Assembly: GCA_008682415.1 (NCBI GenBank)
Contig: VANK01000002.1
Coordinates: forward strand, 372,001-436,000
Direction: 5' to 3'
Length of the DNA: 64,000 nt
From: Acidobacteria bacterium AB60
GTDB lineage: Bacteria > Acidobacteriota > Terriglobia > Terriglobales > Acidobacteriaceae
In this document: piece by piece, positions 8,570 through 20,484 of the stretch
Position numbering within the stretch: position 1 is the first letter of the stretch
How the letters are laid out: every line of letters begins with the position of its first letter
Notes under the pieces: model-generated
Told to the model about the DNA's origin: nothing
Database searches by the model: none
Seen by the model: the letters and a program-made list of their open reading frames with translations, nothing else
Made by a program: the position numbers and the translations under genes

Positions 8570-9987
8570 TGAAGCTGGCAGGCGTGCGGCGAGTGGTGAT
8601 TGAACCGCGCTATGAGGCGTGGCGCGAGGCAGCGCGCGCTCTCCTGCGGGAAGGCGTTTGCCCCGACGACGTGGACCTGGTGGACGCGACGGAGCCGCTG
8701 CCCGCGTTGCTCTTCGATCCTGCGCAGCCGGAGGGGGACGGGCAACATAGGACCGGGGCGCACATACGGGTGCCGGCGGAGTTCGTGCGGCGCGCGGAGG
8801 TGGTCGCCTGCCATCGCGAACGGGAGCGTTGGAACCTGCTGTATCGGCTGCTATGGCGATTGCAGAGCGAGCGAGGCCTGCTGCGCATGGAGTTGGATGA
8901 GGATGTGGCGCGATTGCGGCGAATGGAGCACCAGGTGAAGTACGACCTGCATAAGATGCATGCCTTTGTCCGCTTTCGCCGCGGGATGGATATGGACGGC
9001 GAGCACTTCATCGCGTGGTACGAGCCAGCTCATCGCGTGCTGGGGCTGGCGGCGCCGTTCTTCGCGGAGCGATTTGCAGTGATGCGCTGGTCGATTCTCA
9101 CGCCGGACGGCAGCGTGAGCTGGGAACCCGAGACGAAGTCACTGCACTTCGGGGCGGGCGTGAGCCGGGAGCGGGCCCCGGAGGGAGACGATCTCGAGGA
9201 GATGTGGAGGACGTACTACAAGTCGATCTTCAACCCGGCGCGCACCAACATTACCGCGATGCGCTCGGAGATGCCGGTGCGGTACTGGAAGAATCTGCCC
9301 GAGGTGATGGCGATGCCGGAGATGCTGCAGCAGGCCGATGCACGGGTGGGCGGGATGATTGCCGCGCAGGCGAACGCATCGGCAACCGCGTTCGTTCCGC
9401 AGGAGCACCGTTTGCCGGTGTTGCAGTCGGCGCTCCCCGCGTGCCAGGGATGCGATCTGTACCGCTGCGCGACGCAGGCGGTGTTCGGGCGCGGTCCCGC
9501 GACGGCCCGGCTGATGCTGGTGGGGGAGCAGCCCGGCGATGAAGAGGACCGGCGCGGCGAGCCGTTCGTTGGTCCCGCGGGGCGATTGCTGAACGAACTG
9601 ATGATCGAGGCCGGCGTGGATCGCGAAGCTGTGTACGTGACGAACGCGGTGAAGCACTTCAAGTTCCGGGAGCAGGGCAAGCGGCGGCTGCATGAGAACC
9701 CGCGATTGAGCGAGATCTTTGCGTGCCGGCCGTGGCTGCTGGCGGAGATGGACGCGGTGAAGCCGAAGGTGGTGGTGTGCCTCGGCGCTTCGGCCGCAAA
9801 GAGCCTGCTGGGCGCGAACTTCGCTCTGACGCGCAATCGGGGTCAGGTGCTGGCGAGTCCGTATGCGGAGCGCGTGATTGCGACGTTCCATCCTTCGGCG
9901 ATTCTGCGCGCGGAGGCGGAGCGGGCGGCCGGGTATCGCGAGATGCTGGTGCAGGATCTGCGGATGGCGGCGGAGATGGCTTACTAG
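8569..9987 (+). CDS. DUF4130 - UdgX uracil-DNA binding protein fusion
   Basis: A 472-residue two-domain protein. The N-terminal half (about 1-245) is the DUF4130 domain of unknown function. The C-terminal half is a family-4-like uracil-DNA glycosylase of the UdgX type. Visible landmarks are the cluster cysteines in CQGCDLYRC, the uracil-pocket motif GEQPGDEED (about 319-327), the UdgX-specific loop KRRLH (371-375) and HPSAILR near the end. In characterised UdgX the histidine of this loop becomes covalently joined to the sugar after uracil removal; here the loop is KRRLH rather than the usual KRRIH, with the key His kept. The ATG at 8569 overlaps the upstream stop, so translation is coupled; a GTG one codon earlier is also possible. 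Confidence 0.88.
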   Translation: MKLAGVRRVVIEPRYEAWREAARALLREGVCPDDVDLVDATEPLPALLFDPAQPEGDGQHRTGAHIRVPAEFVRRAEVVACHRERERWNLLYRLLWRLQSERGLLRMELDEDVARLRRMEHQVKYDLHKMHAFVRFRRGMDMDGEHFIAWYEPAHRVLGLAAPFFAERFAVMRWSILTPDGSVSWEPETKSLHFGAGVSRERAPEGDDLEEMWRTYYKSIFNPARTNITAMRSEMPVRYWKNLPEVMAMPEMLQQADARVGGMIAAQANASATAFVPQEHRLPVLQSALPACQGCDLYRCATQAVFGRGPATARLMLVGEQPGDEEDRRGEPFVGPAGRLLNELMIEAGVDREAVYVTNAVKHFKFREQGKRRLHENPRLSEIFACRPWLLAEMDAVKPKVVVCLGASAAKSLLGANFALTRNRGQVLASPYAERVIATFHPSAILRAEAERAAGYREMLVQDLRMAAEMAY

Positions 9988-10005
9988 GTAGTCAGGGCTT
10001 CGTCG

Positions 10006-10043
10006 AAAACCAAGGCCGCTCCCGGAGGAGCGGCCTTGGTTTT
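10006..10043. terminator. Strong bidirectional terminator between convergent genes
   Basis: A perfect 17-bp inverted repeat with arms at 10006-10022 and 10027-10043 and a four-base loop. It begins with AAAA and ends with TTTT, so it can end transcription from both sides. It lies between the stop of the UdgX gene (9987) and the stop of the minus-strand radical SAM gene (10078). Confidence 0.9.
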
Positions 10044-10077
10044 CGCGCTGAAGGCGCAGTTGCCTGGACGGCCAGTC

Positions 10078-12216
<2,139 letters not shown>

Positions 12217-12612
12217 GATCGTTGCGATCTCCTTCAACTGATGTCGTCGCCGGTGGGAATTGGTGCCGAACCCGGCAGCCTGAACGTCCCTGGGGGGAGG
12301 CAGGCAAACTGCGCAGGATCAGGCTATTTGGTCGGGCTCGTCAATCCAACCGGGGTGCAGCGAATGGGGAATCTGGGGGCTGAATGGGGTAGTACCGGGC
12401 GCGAACGGAGGAAACTGGATCGCCGTGTCCCCGGAAGCCGCGCAGTGCGTTCGGTTGCAAGAGCTTGGAGCTCCCGCTGCATAAATGACCTTCTATGTAG
12501 CTCGCGAGAGAACGATCGATTGAAGGAGTTCTAGAGATGAAAACCAACCCTCAATGTATACTGGCAACCGCTAAAGAAACCGAATTGCACTGTTTTCTCT
12601 CTGGGGGTTGCT
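12217..12612. other. Divergent intergenic region
   Basis: About 400 bases between the divergent radical SAM gene and the Kelch gene, so it must hold both promoters. AAGGAG for the minus-strand gene is at its left edge and CTGGGGG precedes the Kelch gene on the right. Base composition falls towards the right end. No clear dyad or known RNA structure was recognised. Confidence 0.35.
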
Positions 12613-14913
12613 ATGCGCCTTGGGATCGTCTTTTCTATTCGGTTTAAACATCACGACAGTGGCCTGCGGAATTTTTCGAACATTCTGATTATCACTGCAG
12701 TGTTCTGCATGGGATCCTCGGTCTTTGGCCCTCTTGCAGGAGCACAGACAAACGAATGGACATGGATGGGGGGAAGCAGCACCATTCAGCAAAGTACAGG
12801 AGATCAGCCCGGCGTGTATGGGACCCAAGGGGTCCCGGCTGCTGGAAACATTCCGGGGAGCAGACAGAATGCTGCGACTTGGGTAGACAGCCACGGCAAC
12901 TTCTGGCTTTTCGGCGGAGTCGGAGCTGATTCCGCAACCGGATTTGGGCTTCTCAATGACCTTTGGGAGTTTGACCCGACCACTCTCAAATGGGCGTGGC
13001 AGGGCGGTAGCAATTCAGTTCCTGGCACGTGCTGCAAGAATGGCCATCCGGGGGTTTACGGGGTACTTGGAACATTCGCTGGGGCCAATATTCCTGGCAG
13101 CAGATCGTCTGCCGCGAGTTGGACCGACACCGCAGGTAATCTCTGGCTTTATGGCGGGTCGGGTCTTGATTCTGCGGGCAGCGACGGTCCCCTGAACGAT
13201 CTTTGGGAGTTCAACCCCGCCACTCTTCAATGGGCCTGGATGGGGGGTAGCAACACGGTAGGTTCCGGAGGCCAGCCCCCTGTTTACGGAACCTTGGGAA
13301 CTGCGGCGGCAGGAAACAATCCCGGCGGTTTGTCCAGCTCCACGACATGGACTGATCAGAACGGCAACTTTTGGCTTTTCGGCGGGTGGACCGCCATCGA
13401 TCCCACCACGTCCTATGGCGTGAGGTCCAATGACCTCTGGGAGTTCAATCCATCTCTGCGGGAATGGGCATGGATGGGTGGAAGCACCACGATCATCTGC
13501 CGAAACACTCTACCCTGCAGACCGGGAGTGTATGGGACCCTCGGAGTCGCTAGCGCCGGAAACATCCCGGGCGGGCGATCAGGCGCAACTGGTTGGGTTG
13601 ATAGCGCGGGGCACCTCTGGCTGTTCGGCGGAGTAGGCTCCGACTCAGTCCAACAGCAGGGCTATCTGAATGACCTCTGGGAGTACGACATTTCGTCAAA
13701 ACAGTGGATGTGGATGGCAGGAAGCAGCACCGAGCCACCGACCACGGATACGAGTCCTGGCCAACCGGGAGTGTACGGAACTTTGGGTGTTGCAGCAGCA
13801 GCGAATACACCCGGCGCACGAGCCAATGCGAGTACCTGGAGTGACGGCAACGGCACCCTATGGATGTTTGGCGGCAGCTTCTGTAGCGCCGTATGCGTGC
13901 CAATTTTCTACAACGACTTGTGGGCGTTCAGTCCGACAAGCTTGCAATGGACCTGGATGGGTGGCAACAACACGCTACCACCATTCGTGCAAAATCTGTC
14001 CGGGGACGGTTTTGCGGGCGTCTATGGCGCGTTGGGAATGCCAGCGGCTGCGAACATAGCCGGCTCACGGGCGAATGCCAGTATCTGGCTTCAGGCTGAT
14101 CACACTCTTTGGCTGTTCGGCGGTTCCGGCGCGGATAGTACGGGAGCTACCGGATTCCCCGCCGATCTTTGGAGATGGGGTTTGCCGCCGGCGGCGAGCC
14201 CCACGTTCTCGGTGCCGTCTGGAACCTATACTTCCGCACAGTCGGTGACAATTAGCGACAGCACACCGGGAGCAAAGATCTACTTCACGACTGATGGAAG
14301 TACTCCAACCACCAATTCCACCCTCTTCAGTGGTCCAATTTCGGTCTCCGTCTCCGAAACCATCAACTCTATCGCGGTGGCGAATGGTTACAGCAGCAGC
14401 GAAATGATCTCGCAAGTTTACAACTTGCCGGTCACTTTCAGTCTCGCGGCGACGCCGGCCACTCTCACGGTCAAGGCTGGTGGAACAGGAACACTGAACC
14501 TGACCGTGACTCCACAGAATCAATTCAACTCCACTGTTACCTTCGCTTGCAGCGGACTTCCATCTGGAGTCACGTGCGGGTTCAGTCCAAGCAGCGTGAC
14601 ACCAGCCGGCGGGAACTCAGCTACCACTCAACTGATCCTTACCGCCAGCGCGACGGCATCAGTGAAGCGCTTGAACCCAGGACCGTTATTTCCTGTACTC
14701 GCTCTTGCATCTCTCATAGCGTTCCGAGTGAGACGAAAAAGCATCCTATCATTCCTACTCCTACTGCTTTTGAGTTTCGCGTTCATCAGCGCCTGCGGAA
14801 GCAGTGGTTCGGGGGGTAATTCGGGGCCTCCGCCGGTGAACGCTACGATCACGGTGGCGGCTACCTCCGGTTCGATTCAGCAGACTACGACCATTGGCCT
14901 CACAGTAAACTGA
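12613..14913 (+). CDS. Exported Kelch-repeat protein with chitobiase-like C-terminal domain and membrane anchor
   Basis: A 766-residue surface-type protein. A signal peptide ends near residue 45 (FGPLAGAQ). Six repeats of about 75 residues follow, each opening with W-x-W-M-x-G and containing GNxWLFGG and NDLWEF, which would close a six-bladed Kelch beta-propeller. Residues of about 525-605 form a chitobiase C-terminal-like beta-sandwich (YFTTDGSTPTTN). Next comes an Ig-like stretch (TFACSGLPSGVTCGFSPSS), then a hydrophobic segment with basic residues after it (FRVRRKSILSFLLLLLLS), and a short tail. It is probably an exported binding protein; ligand and partner are unknown. Codon use is less GC-rich than in the genes on either side. 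Confidence 0.75.
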   Translation: MRLGIVFSIRFKHHDSGLRNFSNILIITAVFCMGSSVFGPLAGAQTNEWTWMGGSSTIQQSTGDQPGVYGTQGVPAAGNIPGSRQNAATWVDSHGNFWLFGGVGADSATGFGLLNDLWEFDPTTLKWAWQGGSNSVPGTCCKNGHPGVYGVLGTFAGANIPGSRSSAASWTDTAGNLWLYGGSGLDSAGSDGPLNDLWEFNPATLQWAWMGGSNTVGSGGQPPVYGTLGTAAAGNNPGGLSSSTTWTDQNGNFWLFGGWTAIDPTTSYGVRSNDLWEFNPSLREWAWMGGSTTIICRNTLPCRPGVYGTLGVASAGNIPGGRSGATGWVDSAGHLWLFGGVGSDSVQQQGYLNDLWEYDISSKQWMWMAGSSTEPPTTDTSPGQPGVYGTLGVAAAANTPGARANASTWSDGNGTLWMFGGSFCSAVCVPIFYNDLWAFSPTSLQWTWMGGNNTLPPFVQNLSGDGFAGVYGALGMPAAANIAGSRANASIWLQADHTLWLFGGSGADSTGATGFPADLWRWGLPPAASPTFSVPSGTYTSAQSVTISDSTPGAKIYFTTDGSTPTTNSTLFSGPISVSVSETINSIAVANGYSSSEMISQVYNLPVTFSLAATPATLTVKAGGTGTLNLTVTPQNQFNSTVTFACSGLPSGVTCGFSPSSVTPAGGNSATTQLILTASATASVKRLNPGPLFPVLALASLIAFRVRRKSILSFLLLLLLSFAFISACGSSGSGGNSGPPPVNATITVAATSGSIQQTTTIGLTVN

Positions 14914-14933
14914 CCTAGGAAGAACCGAAGGGT

Positions 14934-16031
14934 CTACTGCGACGCCGAGCCCATCGTCTCTTTGTTTGCGACCTGGTTGATGATGCGTTGAATGATCACG
15001 ACCTGTACGTGGATGTGGCTGGCCAGGTCAGGGACGAATTCGTTGACGAAGTTGCCGATGGGGGCGGTAGCCAGGCCCACGGCATAGCGATGCACGCTGG
15101 CGCCAGGGTCGGTCTGCCGGTCGGGAACATAGAGGTTGGCGATGGCGTCGTCGAAGGCGAAGCCGACCAGGTTGGCGTAGTTGGGCATGCCCCGGCCGCT
15201 GTCGCTCTGGGTCCAGAACACCTGGGTGATGGCGTGGAAGACGCGGCGCGGAATGCCCGCCTTCTCCATGCGGTAGTAATGCGGGTCCTGGTGGACGACG
15301 GAGGGGATCAGGAAGGTGCCAAAGAACTCGCCGGTCATGTCTTCAGTGAAGCTGACGCCCACGTTCCGCCCCCACCCCGGGAAGCCGGGGCCGTAGGCGG
15401 AGTGGCTGTCGGCAGCCACAGCGATACCGGCGTCCCCGGCGATGGTGATCAGGTTGAAGGGATCAAAGAGGTTCCGGGCTGCGAGCCAAGCCTTGTCGCG
15501 CGGGGTGAGCGGCTTGTCGTGAGGTCCATTGGCGAACCGCAGATACCAGTTCAGCCGCCGGGGCGTGCAAGGAACCAGAGCGGGGCGCACTCCGTTTCCG
15601 TTCCCATCCGGGCTGCCGGAATTCAGATTCAGCGCTCCCGCCGGCGCGGCGGAGTGGCGGGAGGAGCCGGACGGGCAGGGGTTGGGCTGGGGGGTGGGGC
15701 TCGACGCAGGGCTCTGGGGATCGGGGGCATCGGGCAATGTAGCCTCGGCCACATCGACCTGCGCCCGCATCGCCTCTGGCGCCAGGAGGACGAGAAAGGG
15801 AAGAAGCAGCAGGGATCCAAGACCTGCGCCGCGGGAACGGCTGATTCGCCGCCAAGCTGGACTCGTACGAATAATTCGTCCTCCCCGGAGCAGATGGGCC
15901 CAATCAACTGAGATGAATGATAGTTGGAGATGTTTGGCCGGAGAGAATGCGTTATCGCGTATCCAGGGTCTGAGACATCGACCGCGGTCCCCGTTCTGCT
16001 GAATCAGACGGCGGAGGCACGGACTGGTCAT
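14934..16031 (-). CDS. Conserved exported protein of unknown function
   Basis: A protein of up to 365 residues. A hydrophobic segment (GLGSLLLLPFLVLLAPEAMRAQ, about residues 70-90) looks like a signal peptide, so the first 50-60 residues of the longest frame may not be translated; GGGGAGGA at codons 49-51 would suit a start near there but no ATG, GTG or TTG follows it in frame. A Pro/Ser linker is followed by a conserved-looking domain (LTPRDKAWLAARNLFDP, FPGWGRNVGVSFTEDM, VHQDPHYYRM). No catalytic motif was recognised. It is convergent with the Kelch gene. Possibly an outer-membrane-associated protein, but this is not established. Confidence 0.6.
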   Translation of the reverse strand: MTSPCLRRLIQQNGDRGRCLRPWIRDNAFSPAKHLQLSFISVDWAHLLRGGRIIRTSPAWRRISRSRGAGLGSLLLLPFLVLLAPEAMRAQVDVAEATLPDAPDPQSPASSPTPQPNPCPSGSSRHSAAPAGALNLNSGSPDGNGNGVRPALVPCTPRRLNWYLRFANGPHDKPLTPRDKAWLAARNLFDPFNLITIAGDAGIAVAADSHSAYGPGFPGWGRNVGVSFTEDMTGEFFGTFLIPSVVHQDPHYYRMEKAGIPRRVFHAITQVFWTQSDSGRGMPNYANLVGFAFDDAIANLYVPDRQTDPGASVHRYAVGLATAPIGNFVNEFVPDLASHIHVQVVIIQRIINQVANKETMGSASQ

Positions 16032-16179
16032 GGATCACAACTGGGACGGTGCCGACGGTGACCGAGGTTATTAACCGAAGCGGCACGTCACGCGCCGGGA
16101 ATGTTGACTGCCCCTCCTCACGCTCGCAGACTTGGGACTGAAGGCCTATTTCGGGTCGCTGAAAAGAGGGTATTTAGAG

Positions 16180-16425
16180 ATGAGCACGCCTCCTCCGCCA
16201 CCCGGCGGCTTCGGCAGACGCATCGAAGAAGCTATGGAACTGATCGAGATGGAACTGCGTCACGCGGTGGCCTACGTGAATGACGCGGTGGTTCCACAGG
16301 TGCGGCGGGAATCGATAACTGCGATGCGGACGGTTGCCGACCGACTGCGCGATCTGGCCGATCGGCTCGATCGCCAGCCCGAAGCGCCGGCCGATCAGCA
16401 GCCGACCCGAGGACAAAAACCCTGA
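16180..16425 (+). CDS. Small helical protein of unknown function
   Basis: An 81-residue protein: a Pro-rich start (MSTPPPPPGGFG), one long charged helix (about residues 12-60) with a heptad-like pattern, and a Gln/Pro-rich tail. The ATG at 16180 follows AAGAGGG at good spacing; an upstream ATG at 16132 lacks one. It ends 14 bp before the rlpA start, so cotranscription is likely, and it might act in the same envelope process. I do not recognise a family. Confidence 0.6.
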   Translation: MSTPPPPPGGFGRRIEEAMELIEMELRHAVAYVNDAVVPQVRRESITAMRTVADRLRDLADRLDRQPEAPADQQPTRGQKP

Positions 16426-16439
16426 ACGCGGAAGCACAG

Positions 16440-17255
16440 ATGAGGCGGACCGGTGCCGGCAGAGTCGCCGGCTGCGGGCTTGTTTTCCTGATGATCGCGA
16501 TCACAGGGTGCGGCCACCATAAACAGACGGCGAAGACGCAGACCGCTCCCCCGATCGAGACCGATCAGGTGGAAGCCGAGGAGGCCGCCAACATTCCGCG
16601 GCGGAGTATTCCCCCAACCCGGCCCCCGCAGACTCCGCGGATTCCACCCACGCCGGTGCCGCCCGGGGGAATCACGGATGAAGACATCCGCTATGTGAAT
16701 ACGCATCCTCCCATCCTTACGGAGGTGGGCTATGCGACCTGGTACTCGGCTCCGTACAAGGGAAGAAAAGCAGCCAATGGCGAGATCTTCAATGACGCCG
16801 CGCTTACCGCCGCGCATCGAACCCTGCCGATGGGTTCGCTGATCGTGGTGACGAACCTGAAGACGGGCCAGTGGTCGGCGATGCGCATCACGGACCGCGG
16901 GCCGTTCGTGGACGGGCGCATCCTGGACCTCACTATCGCCTCCGCCAAGGCGACCGGCGTGTATCGCGCGGGACTGGCCCGGGTGCGCGTGGACGTATAC
17001 CAGACGCCGAAGCCCATCGAGATTGGGGGCCGCTGGTGCGTGCAGATCGGGGCCTTCCACAGCGAAGGCATGGCTCTGCGGTTGAAGGCGCAGCTGCAAT
17101 CTCGCTATCCGGATGCGAACGTCATTGAATTTCCGGGAACGGAAAGCTACTGGGTGCGGATCCGCCCGGTTGGCGATAACCGGCAGGTGGCGGAGTCCAT
17201 TGCCCAGGCCCTGCGCCCGGCCGAGGGCGAGGCGTTTCTCACGCGGCTGGACTGA
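16440..17255 (+). CDS. rlpA: RlpA-like lipoprotein with SPOR domain
   Basis: A 271-residue lipoprotein. The lipobox is ITGC with the lipidated Cys at about residue 24, followed by a Pro-rich linker. The double-psi beta-barrel of RlpA covers about residues 95-185 (GYATWYSAPYKGRKAANGE, RTLPMGSLIVVTNL, ITDRGPF), and a SPOR domain covers about 195-270 (WCVQIGAFHSEGMALRLKAQL). RlpA proteins cleave or bind denuded glycan strands at the septum and SPOR domains target such strands, so a role in cell-wall separation is likely. The small helical protein gene lies 14 bp upstream. Confidence 0.88.
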   Translation: MRRTGAGRVAGCGLVFLMIAITGCGHHKQTAKTQTAPPIETDQVEAEEAANIPRRSIPPTRPPQTPRIPPTPVPPGGITDEDIRYVNTHPPILTEVGYATWYSAPYKGRKAANGEIFNDAALTAAHRTLPMGSLIVVTNLKTGQWSAMRITDRGPFVDGRILDLTIASAKATGVYRAGLARVRVDVYQTPKPIEIGGRWCVQIGAFHSEGMALRLKAQLQSRYPDANVIEFPGTESYWVRIRPVGDNRQVAESIAQALRPAEGEAFLTRLD

Positions 17256-17345
17256 AGAGAGCCCGACCACCCTACATCTTGAGCCAGGAATCGCACCCCT
17301 TTGGGGGACAGAGCAGCCCTGTGCCGGCAGTTCGTCAATTTTCCC

Positions 17346-17381
17346 TTGACATTCGACAGGAGCCTCGCCGACTCTTGTCGA
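17346..17381 (+). promoter_or_regulatory. Promoter -35 box and PadR operator-like dyad
   Basis: TTGACA (17346-17351) is a perfect -35 box. It is followed at once by TCGACA (17353-17358), which pairs with TGTCGA (17376-17381) across the spacer and -10 region; no strong -10 box was seen. A repressor bound here would block transcription of the PadR-permease operon that begins at 17398, so autoregulation is inferred. Confidence 0.55.
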
Positions 17382-17397
17382 GTATCGAGGGGGAAGC

Positions 17398-17742
17398 ATG
17401 CCGACTTCGACCGATCTTCTACAGGGAACGCTGGATCTGCTGATCCTGCAGACGCTCGCCCACGAACCGATGCACGGGTGGGGCATCGCCCAGCGCATTC
17501 AACAGGTATCGCGGGAGGTGCTGCAGATCGGGCAGGGGTCGCTGTACCCGGCCTTGTACCGGCTGGAGTACAAGGGCTGGATCAAGGCGGAGTGGGGCAG
17601 CTCCGAGAACAACCGGAAGGCCAAGTTTTACCGGCTTACCCCGACAGGCGCGAAACAGTTACAGAGCGAGGTGGAGACGTGGGACCGGTTGTCCGCGGCG
17701 ATCGCGCTGGTGTTGGGCCGGCCGGTGGAGGCTTCGCGATGA
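17398..17742 (+). CDS. PadR family transcriptional regulator
   Basis: A 114-residue winged-helix regulator with the standard PadR core: [29 protein letters not shown], then [21 protein letters not shown] and the wing [19 protein letters not shown]. It belongs to the short type that accompanies MacB-like orphan permeases. GAGGGGGAAGC before the ATG is the ribosome-binding site. The permease start overlaps its stop (ATGA), so the two are translated together and probably repressed together through the dyad at 17353-17381. The signal sensed is unknown. Confidence 0.92.
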   Translation: MPTSTDLLQGTLDLLILQTLAHEPMHGWGIAQRIQQVSREVLQIGQGSLYPALYRLEYKGWIKAEWGSSENNRKAKFYRLTPTGAKQLQSEVETWDRLSAAIALVLGRPVEASR

Positions 17743-20360
17743 TCACTGAGTTCCTGACCCGTTTGCGGTTCCTGGTGTTTCGGAAGAAGCGGAGCGAATT
17801 CGACGAAGAGCTTCGATTCCATCTCGAGCAGTCGATTGCGATGAAGGTGGCCGGCGGTCTGAACGCAGGCGAGGCGAGGCGCCAGGCGCTTATTGATTTC
17901 GGAGGCGTGGAACGAGCGCGCGAACAATGCGAAGAGCAGCGGCCGGGTTGGTGGGCAGGATTGCTCTCGCAGGACCTGCGGTGCGCGTTGCGCGGCATCT
18001 TTGCCCATCGCTGGTTTTCGGGAGCCATCATTCTCACGCTTGCGTTGGGCATTGGGCTCAACACGATGGTCTTCACACTGGTGAACGCCGTCCTGTTCAA
18101 GCCTGTGCCGCAGCCCAATGGGAATCGCCTGGTATCGGTGATGGAACGCAATCTCAAAGGAGACGACCGCAGCCTGCCGCTTTCGTACCCCGATTTTGTC
18201 GACTATCGAACGCAGGCCACGTCCTACGAGTTCTTCGAGGCCACGACCGATCAGGACGCGGTGATGAGCGAACGCGGCAATCCGCCGCAGCAGTTTCATC
18301 TGGACCGCTGCACGGCCGGCATCTTCTCCATGGTCGAGGCCAAGGCGATTCTGGGACGAGGGCTTCAGGAATCGGACGAACAGGCCGGGGCTCCGCCGGT
18401 AGTGGTGATTGGTTACAACGTGTGGAAGGAGCGCTATGCCGGTGTGGCGGGAATCGTGGGCCGCCAGGTGCAGGTGGATGGGCAGCCGGCGACGATTGTC
18501 GGAGTGATGCCGAAGGACTTCCGTTTTCCGCACGGGGTGGATCTCTGGATGCCCTTGATCCCCAACGCGGATCTATTCAAACGCGAGAACCGGCTCCTGC
18601 GGGGATACGCGATTTTAAAGCCCCATGTTGCCGTGAAGAATGCGCAGACTGAACTCAGCGGCATTTCTGCCCGCCTGGCACGCCAGTATCCGGTTAATAA
18701 GGATCTCGGAATTTCCGTCCTCACGTTTAACGATCGCTTCAATGGAGGGCAGATACGGATCGTGTTTCTGCTCATGCTGGCGGGAGTGGGGTTCGTATTG
18801 CTGATTGCCTGCGCGGATGTGGCCAACATGATGTTAAGCCGGTCGCTGAACCGGCAACGCGAGATGTCGATCCGCAGTGCGCTGGGTGCTTCGCGGTGGC
18901 GGATTGTGCGCCAGTTGCTGCTGGAGAGCGTGCTGTTGAGCGCGCTGGGCGGGCTGATGGGACTTGGCCTGGCGCAAGGCGGCATCCGCTGGTTCGACCT
19001 GGCCACGGCGCCCATACGCCCTGACTGGATTCACTTCACGATGAATTTCCCCGTATTCGGGTACTTTGCCGCGCTTTGCATCTTCAGCGGCCTGCTCTTC
19101 GGGATCGCCCCGGCTCTGCGATCCTCGAAGCCCAATCCCATCGATGTATTGAAGGACGGCGCACACAGCGTAGGGCGCCGCAGGGGAGGCTGGCTCTCTT
19201 CCGTTCTTGTGATGTTTCAGTTTGCTGTCACGCTGGTGTTGCTGACCGGAGCCGGTATGTTTGTGCGCAGCCTGCTGGTGCGCCTCGCCGTGAACCCGTC
19301 GATTCCCGCGGACCGAATCACGACCGCGCGACTGCACTTGCCGGAGGATCGCTACAAGGACAACGATGCGCGCATTCATTTCTTTGACCAGCTTTTGCCG
19401 CGGCTGCGTTCGATTCCAGGAGCGAGTCACGCCGCGATTGCCTCCGCAGCGCCGGCGATGGGCACCGCGGACCAGCAGATCGAGTTGGAGCACCAGCCCA
19501 TCGCGAATCCAGCGCAGCGGCCGAGGATCTCGTTTGTTGCGCAGTCCCCAGGGTACTTCGAAACCATCCATGTGCCGCTACAGCAAGGCCGCGACTTTAC
19601 CGATACGGACGGAACTCCGCATCACGAAGCCGCTATCGTGACGCGCGACGCGGCAATGCGTCTGTGGCCAGGCGAGAACCCGATGGGCAAGCGGTTTCGC
19701 CTCTTCGACGAGAAGAACCAGCCGTCAGCATGGATTACGATCGTGGGCGTGTCGGCGGACATGGTGCAGGAACTCCAAACCAACGATCCGCGCCCGCTGC
19801 TCTTCGTTCCCTATCGGCAGGAGGGCTGGGACAATATGGCCCTGGTGGTAGACGCCGCCACCGACCCGCTGCCTTCCATGCGCCAGGCGGTGCAGTCGCT
19901 TGATGGAGAGCTGCCTCTCAGTGAGCCCTTCCGTTTGAACGACGCGCTGGACCAGCTCGTCTGGTTTCTCCGCGTCTTCGGAAGGGTCTTTGCCGGCTTC
20001 GCCCTGATCGGAATGCTTATGGCTTCTGTAGGCATCTACGCCGTGATTGCACACGCCACGGAGAACAGGACGCAGGAGATCGGCGTAAGGATCGCCCTGG
20101 GAGCCAACCTGCGGAACATTCTGGCGCTGGTGATGGCGCGGGGGCTCTGGCAGATCTCGGTTGGGTTGGTGGTGGGATTGGCTGCGGCATTGCCGTTGGC
20201 ACACTTCCTCGGCTCTGCCCCGCTCCTGGCCTCTCGCTTCTCCGCAACGGACTTCCTGGCGATCGCGTCGATGCTGGCCCTGGTGGGAGTCTTCGCCTGC
20301 TGGCTGCCGGCTCGCCGCGCGACCACGCTGGATCCGGTGCGGGCGATCCGGTATGAGTAG
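17739..20360 (+). CDS. ADOP-type (MacB-like) ABC transporter permease
   Basis: An 873-residue permease of the acidobacterial duplicated orphan permease type. An N-terminal helical prefix domain (about 1-75: [33 protein letters not shown]) precedes two MacB/FtsX halves. Each half has a periplasmic domain and a FtsX-like core: the first with [10 protein letters not shown] and [24 protein letters not shown], the second with [21 protein letters not shown] and ending [16 protein letters not shown]. No ATPase gene is adjacent, hence orphan; the only MacB-like ATPase in the window is at 50.3-51.0 kb. Likely exports peptides, lipids or drugs, or works as a mechanotransducer. The ATG at 17739 overlaps the PadR stop; a longer upstream frame is not coding. 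Confidence 0.9.
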   Translation: MITEFLTRLRFLVFRKKRSEFDEELRFHLEQSIAMKVAGGLNAGEARRQALIDFGGVERAREQCEEQRPGWWAGLLSQDLRCALRGIFAHRWFSGAIILTLALGIGLNTMVFTLVNAVLFKPVPQPNGNRLVSVMERNLKGDDRSLPLSYPDFVDYRTQATSYEFFEATTDQDAVMSERGNPPQQFHLDRCTAGIFSMVEAKAILGRGLQESDEQAGAPPVVVIGYNVWKERYAGVAGIVGRQVQVDGQPATIVGVMPKDFRFPHGVDLWMPLIPNADLFKRENRLLRGYAILKPHVAVKNAQTELSGISARLARQYPVNKDLGISVLTFNDRFNGGQIRIVFLLMLAGVGFVLLIACADVANMMLSRSLNRQREMSIRSALGASRWRIVRQLLLESVLLSALGGLMGLGLAQGGIRWFDLATAPIRPDWIHFTMNFPVFGYFAALCIFSGLLFGIAPALRSSKPNPIDVLKDGAHSVGRRRGGWLSSVLVMFQFAVTLVLLTGAGMFVRSLLVRLAVNPSIPADRITTARLHLPEDRYKDNDARIHFFDQLLPRLRSIPGASHAAIASAAPAMGTADQQIELEHQPIANPAQRPRISFVAQSPGYFETIHVPLQQGRDFTDTDGTPHHEAAIVTRDAAMRLWPGENPMGKRFRLFDEKNQPSAWITIVGVSADMVQELQTNDPRPLLFVPYRQEGWDNMALVVDAATDPLPSMRQAVQSLDGELPLSEPFRLNDALDQLVWFLRVFGRVFAGFALIGMLMASVGIYAVIAHATENRTQEIGVRIALGANLRNILALVMARGLWQISVGLVVGLAAALPLAHFLGSAPLLASRFSATDFLAIASMLALVGVFACWLPARRATTLDPVRAIRYE

Positions 20361-20484
20361 TTCGAGATAACGGGATCGGGCGGCCGGTATCCGGGACGCT
20401 GGCCGGCCGTTCGCCGTGTTCCGCGGATCTCCACGCCATTGATTCCGATTCCGCCGGTCCGCTAAGGTGGTGGCGGAGCTTCCT

